Positions 38,701 through 47,700 of a DNA stretch of 64,000 nt are shown piece by piece. The position numbers and the translations under genes were made by a program. The DNA lies in NCBI GenBank assembly GCA_963680875.1, contig OY804575.1:29416494-29480493 (forward strand), given 5' to 3'. Position 1 is the stretch's first letter, and each line of letters begins with the position of its first letter. The notes beneath the pieces were generated by a model. It was not told the DNA's origin, made no database searches, and saw only the letters and a program-made list of their open reading frames with translations. The stretch comes from Bathymodiolus brooksi. Its lineage: Eukaryota; Mollusca; Bivalvia; Mytilida; Modiolidae.

Positions 38701-41700
38701 TCTAGTGACCTTGGTCATCATATTTCAATGTTTATAAGTTTGAAGGTTGCCTGGCCTTACGTTTATAAAACTTTCCATTACAAGTTTTGTACTCGTACTC
38801 AAAAAACATCCAATCATATACAATTAATACAGCGGTCTTGGTTGGACAATTAATACAGCGGTCTTGGTTGGACAATTTTGGACTATAAGTTCAAAACTCA
38901 ACACTTGAAATTTTATGACAATGGTTATTCCAGAAACATATCATACGTACAGAAGTAGATATTTACGTTTTTACTACTACCATGGGGTTAGTAGCTCTGT
39001 TGGAGGGTATCATCAGCCCCGTAGTTAGTGTTTTGGCACCAAAATGGTTTACATGATATTTATTTTATTGAAATTTACAGTTCCTACATAATGTAATGAT
39101 TATTAAAACTAAGGTTCGTCTCCATCAGGTATAGGTAACTTTGGTCCATTTTGGTTATCTGTTTAGGCCCATTGGTTCTCTTACCCCAAGATTTTTACAT
39201 TATTTGGTTTTCCAATCTTTTGATCTTGAGAATACCTGATGAAGATTATTACAGAAATGTATCTCGAGCAATAAATAAGATATCTATGTCTATAACATAA
39301 AGATGTAGATATCATATTTAAGTAGAGGTCAATAATATAATACAATCTGTTCTATCCTATAAATAGATATTATAATATAATACAATCTGTTCTATCCTAC
39401 ATTGTGTATAAATAGCTATTATAATACTAGAGGCTCAGCCCAATGAGCCTGTGTCGCTCACCTTTCATTCTGCTTTGAGGAAACTTAATACAGAACCTTC
39501 CATACATGTAGATGATTCCTACCAAGTTTCGGTTCATATGGCTAAGATTTTTTAGAAATTGACCAATCAGAAACAAGAATTGCATGTGGTGGCCATGTTT
39601 GCTAACCGATCGGGACGAAATGAGCAATCTTCATAGAGGACATTCCATAGATGATTCCTACCAAGTTTCGGTGGTAGCCATTTTTGTTAACCGATCGGGA
39701 CAAAATGAGCAATCTTCATAGAGGACATTCCATAGATGCTTCCTACCACGTTTCGGTTCATTTGGCCAAGTGGTTTCAGAGGAGAAGATTTTTTTAAATC
39801 GGCCAATCAGAAACAAGAATTGCCTGTGGCAGCCATGTTTGGTAATGGATTATAACAAAATGTGCACTCTTTAGAGAGGACCTTCCATAGATGCTTCCTA
39901 CCAAGTTTCAGTTCATTTGGCTGAGGGTTTTCAGAGGAGAAGATTAAAATGTGAAAAGTAAATGGATGACAGACAACGGACACCAAGTGATGGCAAAAGC
40001 TCATATTGCCTTTGGCAAGGTTTGCTAAAAAGAATATTAAAATGTGAATACCTGCTTGTAATGTATAGAATAAACATGTTACACTACATCAGCATTAATT
40101 AATTTCTAAGGGAGATAATGGCAAGAGTTATCTTTCTTTTAACAGCTTAGGCAAGAGTTATCTTTCTTTTAACAGAGGAGAAGATTTTTTAGAAATCAAC
40201 CAATCAGAAACAAGAATTGCCTGTGGTGGCCATGTTTGTTAACCGATCGGGACGAAATGAGCAATCCTTATAGAAGACATTCCATAGATGCTTCCTACCA
40301 TGTTTCGGTTCATTTGGCCAAGTGGTTTCAGTGGAGAAGATTTTAAAAAATTGACCAATCAGAAACAAGAATTGCCTATGGTGGCCATGTTTGTTAATGG
40401 ATCGGGACAAAATGTGCAATCTTTAGAGAAGACTGCCCATAGATGCTTCCTACCAAGTTTCGGTTCATTTGGCCAAACGGTTTCAGAGGAGAAGAATTTA
40501 AAAAATCAGCCAATCAGAAACAAGAGTCGTCTGTGGCGGTCATGTTTGTTAACGGATCGGGATGAAATGAGCAATCTTTACAGAGGACCTTCCATAGATG
40601 CTTCCTACCAAGCTTCAGTTCATTGGGCCAAGCGGTTTCAGAGGAGAAGATTTTTAAAAATCGGCCAATCAGAAACAAGAATTGCCTGTGGCGGCCATGT
40701 TTGTTAATGGATCAGGACGAAATGAGCAATCTTTATAGAGGACATTCCATATATGCTTCCTACCAAGTTTCGGTTCAAAGTTAACGGACGACGGACGCCA
40801 AGTGTTGGCAAAAACTCACATTGCCTTTGGCAAGGTGAGCTAATAATACAATCTGTTCTATCTTATAACATAAAGATGTAGATATCATATTTAAGTAGAG
40901 GTCAGTAACATAATACAATCTGTTCTATCTTATAAATAGATATTAACCTTATTTCTTAAATCAATATCCGCTCCACTTTTGATGAGAAGTCGTAGTATAT
41001 TGGTGTAACTGTTTTTGACAGCGACATGTATAGCAGTGTCACCATGTCTGTCTCGTGTGTCCACATCAGCTGTGTGTTGCAGTAATAACATGACACAGTC
41101 TTCCTTCTTGCATTCCACTGCCTACAAAAAACGTAACAATTAGAATATCGTATCAATATGCTGTCTTTAATCTATTCTGCTTAGCGTATATCAAGAACTG
41201 TGGTATTTACATATATGTACATTCACAAAACAAAGCAGCAAATAAACTCTCAAACTATATGAAAAAGAAATTTGGGGAAAAAAAGTTAGGTACAAATGTA
41301 AATGTACATATTTTTAATTGTTAGGTAGGTAATAATGTATATGTAATTTTAAATATATATGTGTTAGGCATGGGCGAAGCATAATATATGAGGAATTTTT
41401 TTATATATATACATGTAGTCAATGAATGATGTCACATTCGAATTGAGTATTTATCAGAAAAATGTAAAATAATGAAAAAAATATATATATTTGGATAATA
41501 TGTTATACGAAGATTACAATCTATATCATATAAATATTTTGAATGAAGCAAGACCTCACTATAGATGACCAAAAGTATATAAGCATAAGTTATCATTTAT
41601 GATAGGCTGTAAACATATTTGTTATTTTCTATTTGAAATTGTAATATTTACACGCCCCCATTAAAATTGGTTAAATAAATATATAAATCTATCTACTGTA

Positions 41701-44700
41701 AGCAAAATACTAGGAAACAAAAGAAGTTGCCCATATTGGATATAACGGGTTTCTTTTTCCGCATTCGTACTCAGGTGCAGGTCGAGGTGCACCTGAGAAT
41801 GAATGCGCAAAATGAAACCCATTTATATCAACTACGGGCAACTTCTTTTGTTTCAATAGTAATTTATCTAACTTGTAGAATAATGATGTTATAATTTATA
41901 AAATAAAACAAAATGTGTGAGAACAGTTTTGTTTGTGAACGAGTTTACCTAACTTATCTGTTGGTCAAATTCTTAAACTCGTCCATTAAAAGAACTTCAA
42001 AAACATCAGACTCTAACTGATATTAGAGGCCACATTTACAATAGCATAGCTGCAGAAGGTATTTTTATACAATGATATTTACAGGCCCCCATTAAAATTG
42101 GTTAAATAAATATATAAAGATATACGTTTTAACACTGTTTAAAATTTTGAAACCAATTTAAAACACTTAAATACTGGTAACTATGTATATGCCTAGCTAT
42201 TTGTATCAAACAGAATTTTAAAACCTAACTTAGCTTACTATTTTATTTGCCAGGTAAATGTCAATTAAATCAGTGATTCAGACCAGCTGTTCATTGTTTT
42301 ATTATTGATATACCTGGCACATTAAACAAAAATGTCAATATTTGTCTTATTAAATCAATAAATTAACCATTAAACAAATTAGCTTACAGTTTCATCCACA
42401 CTTATCAAGCTATTGCAAATTATCTGTTAATATATTGATCATGTCAATTAATACAAGTGGGAGAACACTCACTTTTTAAGAACACCGAACAACTTAAAAT
42501 AAGACAAAATTTTCTGTGAAATAAATGTGTTCATGAATTCTTCTGGAAAAGTGTGTAGATCTAGACAGTAGATAGTCCAATATACAATAAACCTTGAAGT
42601 TTTAAGGACTCAAGTAGAACTCGCAAATATAGAATACATATGTAATTGCATCAAGCATTCATGAATACTTTTGGTTTGCTAATTCTAAAAGTTTTGTTTG
42701 CATGAATAAAGTAAACATTTTCCTCCGACATTTGAAAGAAAAAAATAAATGTCTTTCTACAAATGTACCTAGTCACTTAAAAAATAGTAAGTTGGGTTTA
42801 AAACTAACCATTATTTTTAAGGATTATCAAATTACGCATATTATGGGTTAGGGTTATGGTGTTTAATGCCACTTTCAACAATATTTCAGTTATATCATGG
42901 TGGTCAGTTTTATTGGTGGAGGAAATGGGAGAAAACCACTGACAATCTTTATCACATAATGTTGTATCGAATACACCTCGCCTGAGAGGGATTCAAACTC
43001 ACAATGTTAGTGGTGATAGGCACTGATTGCATAGGTAGTTGTAAATCCACCTACCATAGATCACGATAATGTTGGCCCCTCGCATATTATGGTATTATAA
43101 TATCTGACCAGTATATATACCTGTACATGTAGATATCTAGACAATTCTAGCTTCTTATTCTTATTCTTAATCAAGTATTACAATTATCTTGAGTTATTAT
43201 TGATACATGTAGTATCCCACAACTTCTGTTCTATTGTAGTTATACATGTATGTCAAAGTTGAGGACAATAGTTACAAACCAGAAATATATATAGTTGTCC
43301 CCCTCATAAGGTCACTCCCAGTCCCACCAAAGGTAAATATTTTAATAATGCATTAATTACTTAATGGAAATTAAAAAATATCCATTTATTTAAATTTTAC
43401 AACTCCATTTTCATATAACAAGCCAAAACATTGGGGATACGGTACCCTATCTTACTAATATCTTTAATATACAATGTTCATGTACTATACAGTTATAAAA
43501 TCTTTAATATCCCACTGTAAATATATAATTGTAGATATATAAATATTGATATCTCCTAACCTTTGAAACCTCATTCACAATTTTTAAATCTTTATTAACT
43601 TCAATAAACAAGATAAAAATACAAATCAATTATGACTAGTACATTAGTAGGTTATGAAAATATTTTGATGAAGTTTGGGCTGTGGATTTCAAATAGTAAT
43701 ATACCATATTTTATATGGAGAGGTTTTATTTTTTACTTCAGAAATTATTCATCATCTGTGTCTGGGGCTCACCATTTTGTACCAAAAAAAACCACTAGAA
43801 AGTATACACTGGGTCAGTCTTTGCACTAACCCACTTGCCCAAGACCCTGGACAGGTGAAAATTATGAAAGAATTTGTTTGAATAAATAGAATTATTTCTA
43901 AATTTGGCTTTCAGGCAAGTAGGTGAAAAAAATTAAGACAAAGACTGGTGCACTAGTGGGAATCATGACTTTTTGGTTGGGACTAATAAAAGTTTTTTTC
44001 TACAGGGATCAATGAGAATGCTCAAATTTTTACAATTAAAAGCCAATGAAGAACAGATAAAAATGCCAAATATAGTTCATATAGATTAATAGTCCAGAAA
44101 ATTTGGTAAAAAAATAGGGCTTTTGCATTGTAATTTATAACCCTTCATGTGAACATAAACAAATGTAGGTTCATATATAAAATGTATTGAATAAATCATT
44201 CACAGAATTAACATGCATAATCTTTAATTTTAAATCTGTGTACAGAAAAGATTAACAAACCTATCCTTTTTTCAATGCTTCAATACCTATACTGGAATTT
44301 TGATTCTATGATCGTGCACCATGACTGATGAAACATTATCATGCTGGTAAAAGTGGTCATGATTTAGTCACAACAGATCATGAGCAGACGTCATCTTATA
44401 CTATGTGTGAACCTACAGGTATATCCCTTCAGCCTTATATTGGTTCTTTTGGAATATCATAAACAACTCCATAGCATTTCTTCTTTAAGGAACTAATATT
44501 CTATAGTTTTTATTCCATTAGGAATAAATATTGTAATATTTTTTCCAGTCAGAATAAATGCTAAATCACATAAATAGGAACTCATGATCAATCTGTTCAA
44601 AATAAGACTACTCACAAAATGTACCTGCAACACACTGGTACAAAAGTATAGAAGAATGAATTGATCTCAAATTTCTTCACTCTTCTCATGTCCATATACT

Positions 44701-47700
44701 TAAACATACACTCTTTTAATTAGTAGATCTAATTGTATCCAAACATTATTTTTTCAGGGGAAATTATTACTGGGGATATTTTTTGTCTGCAAGTTGTCTA
44801 CAGAAATTTCTCTCTAAGTTATTTATACCATTTTAGACTACTGTTGAGTATTGACAGACAAGCATGTAATAATAATGACTACAAAAGTCAAAGTACCATG
44901 AAACTGAAATCGTGTTAAGGTCACATACTTTATACATGTAAATGTATGGATACATATATATATACATATGGATAAATAGGGAAATGTACCGTCTATCATA
45001 AATGTATGGACCAAATATGATGAACATACAAAAATGTAGGTTGTATGGCAATGATGAAACTGTCATAATCACAAAAAAACTTGATGTAAATTTAACAAAG
45101 TAATGAGGTCAAGGTCAGGTGGTACATCTTCACATGCATACTTCATGATCAATGATGCACCTAGGTTGTATGGCAATGGAAAAACTGTCATAATCACAAA
45201 AAATAAGTAAATTTATCCAAGTCATGAGATCAGGAACACAAGGTCAAGGTCAGGTGATACATCATCATGGTAATATGAGTGACTTACATGTATACTACAT
45301 GATCATTGCTTGGACCAAATATAATGCACCTACAACACATGTAGGTTGTATGGCAATGGAGAAACTGACATAATCATGAAAACTTTATGTAAATTCAAAA
45401 ATATTGGTAGAGCATGAACAAGAGGTCAAGGTGGATGAAATAGTATCATCCATGATCAATGTATGGACATTAACTGGTTATATATTAATGCCGGAGAAAC
45501 TGATTTAATCACAAAAACTTGACAATTAATGGCTATATAATAATGCTGGTATAGCTGCCTGAAAAGCAATATTTTGTCTAAGAGTTTGAAGATACCAAAG
45601 GGGCAATCAGAATCCATATATCGAAGAAGAACAGACAACACAATGGCCAAAAGAAAAAGTACAAAAGGACAAACAACAATCAACAAAACATACATATAAA
45701 ACTAAAGATCGAGTAACACGAACCCACTAAAAACCGGAGGTGAACTCAGGTGCTCCAGAAGGGTAAGCAGTTCCTGCTCCACTAGTGGCACCGTCGTGTT
45801 AATCTAGTTACAAACCCGGTAATAAGTTGTGAATGAAGAAAGGACCGGGAAGTGTTTACGACAAGTGAAACATATCCGTGGTCATTTGTGACACAAATAT
45901 TCCATAACGGTCAACCAAGTCATGGTGGTGACCGTAATTTTTTTCGAAGTGATGACTTCAACTTCTAACCTTTAGCAACTGTGGTCGCAGGTGAACCCAA
46001 AAATTGTAGGTATGATAAATAAGACTTAAACTCTTACTTTAAGAAGTGGAGTTTTTCCTTCATTGTCTCCAATATTAGGTTTGGCATGCCATTCTAGTAA
46101 TTCTTGTACAATTGGCTTGTTTCCTTTAACACAGGCAAGATGTAAAGGTGTTCTGTAATATAAATCAAAATCGTTATTCTTACATTTTCACATGTACATG
46201 ACCATTGTAATTAAATTAACACATTCAATTTTGCAATGGTTTTTTATGCTTCCACAGAGTTTTCTTCTTTTTTTTTTTTAAAGAACTTAAGTCTATTTTA
46301 ATTTTTATCAACTTTCTTGCCAGGACTAATAATAAATAAAAAATACTATACTACAAACGTAAATGTGCTTTTTTATATGAGTGAGAACAATCAGATCATA
46401 GACAAATTTGATTTAAAATTGAATTATTTCATAAAGAACTCACATTCATTCTCAATATTTTATATAAATTAAGGTAGATTGAAGTCAAAATAATTTTATG
46501 GTGAGATTCTTAAAAGAAAGGGGACAATACTTCATTTGTTGCAATAAAGCCTAAAATGAGCACCTATGATTTCAAGTTTTCCTTTCTGTTTTGTTCAAAT
46601 TTTGACTAGAAACAAACCAACATTTACATGTATAATCAAGATGATCTTTATAATAAACATCTACTCCTGAAAAAGAACTGGGACGTGATTGTTGTCAAGT
46701 ACAATTTTTCAGTTATAAGTATATCATGATGAAAACAATAATATTGATGAACGAATGATGATGTCTACTTTATACTACACCATACAACACGCTCATTGAT
46801 GAACGAATGATGATGTCTACTTTATACTACACCATACAACACGCTCATTGATGAACGAATGATGATGTCTACTTTATACTACACCATACAACACGCTCAT
46901 TGATGAACGAATGATAATGTCTACTTTATACTACACCATACAACATGCTCATTGATGAACGAATGATGATGTCTACTTTATACTACACCATACAACACGC
47001 TCATTGATGAACGAATGATGATGTCTACTTTCTACTACACCATACAACACGCTCATTGATGAACGAATGATGATGTCTACTTTATACTACACCATACAAC
47101 ACGCTCATTGATGAACGAATGATGATGTCTACTTTATACTACACCATACAACATGCTCATTGATGAACGAATGATGATGTCTACTTTATACTAAACCATA
47201 CAACACGCTCATTGATGAACGAATGATGATGTCTACTTTATACTACACCATACAACACGCTCATTGATGAACGAATGATGATGTCTACTTTATACTACAC
47301 CATACAACATGCTCATTGATGAACGAATGATGATGTCTACTTTATACTACACCATACAACATGCTCACTGATGAACGAATGATGATGTCTACTTTATACT
47401 ACACCATACAACATGCTCATTGATGAACGAATGATGATGTCTACTTTATACTACACCATACAACATGCTCATTGATGAACGAATGATGATGTCTACTTTA
47501 TACTACACCATACACCATGCTCATTGGAACAGTCAACGTAGGTACAAATGTCATTCCACTCGGACACATTATTCTAACACAGAGCCAGAAACCTGTTTAT
47601 TCTGCTCAATTACGCTGGATACTACATTGAGCAAAGAAGCAGCAATTACCATTTTTTTTAGTCTCAGGAGTCACGCTGGGCATCATCAATCTTGCCGATA

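Noticed and set aside
40288..40707. 139-codon plus-strand ORF as a gene
   Set aside because: Runs through diverged ~150-bp tandem units of a repeat element.
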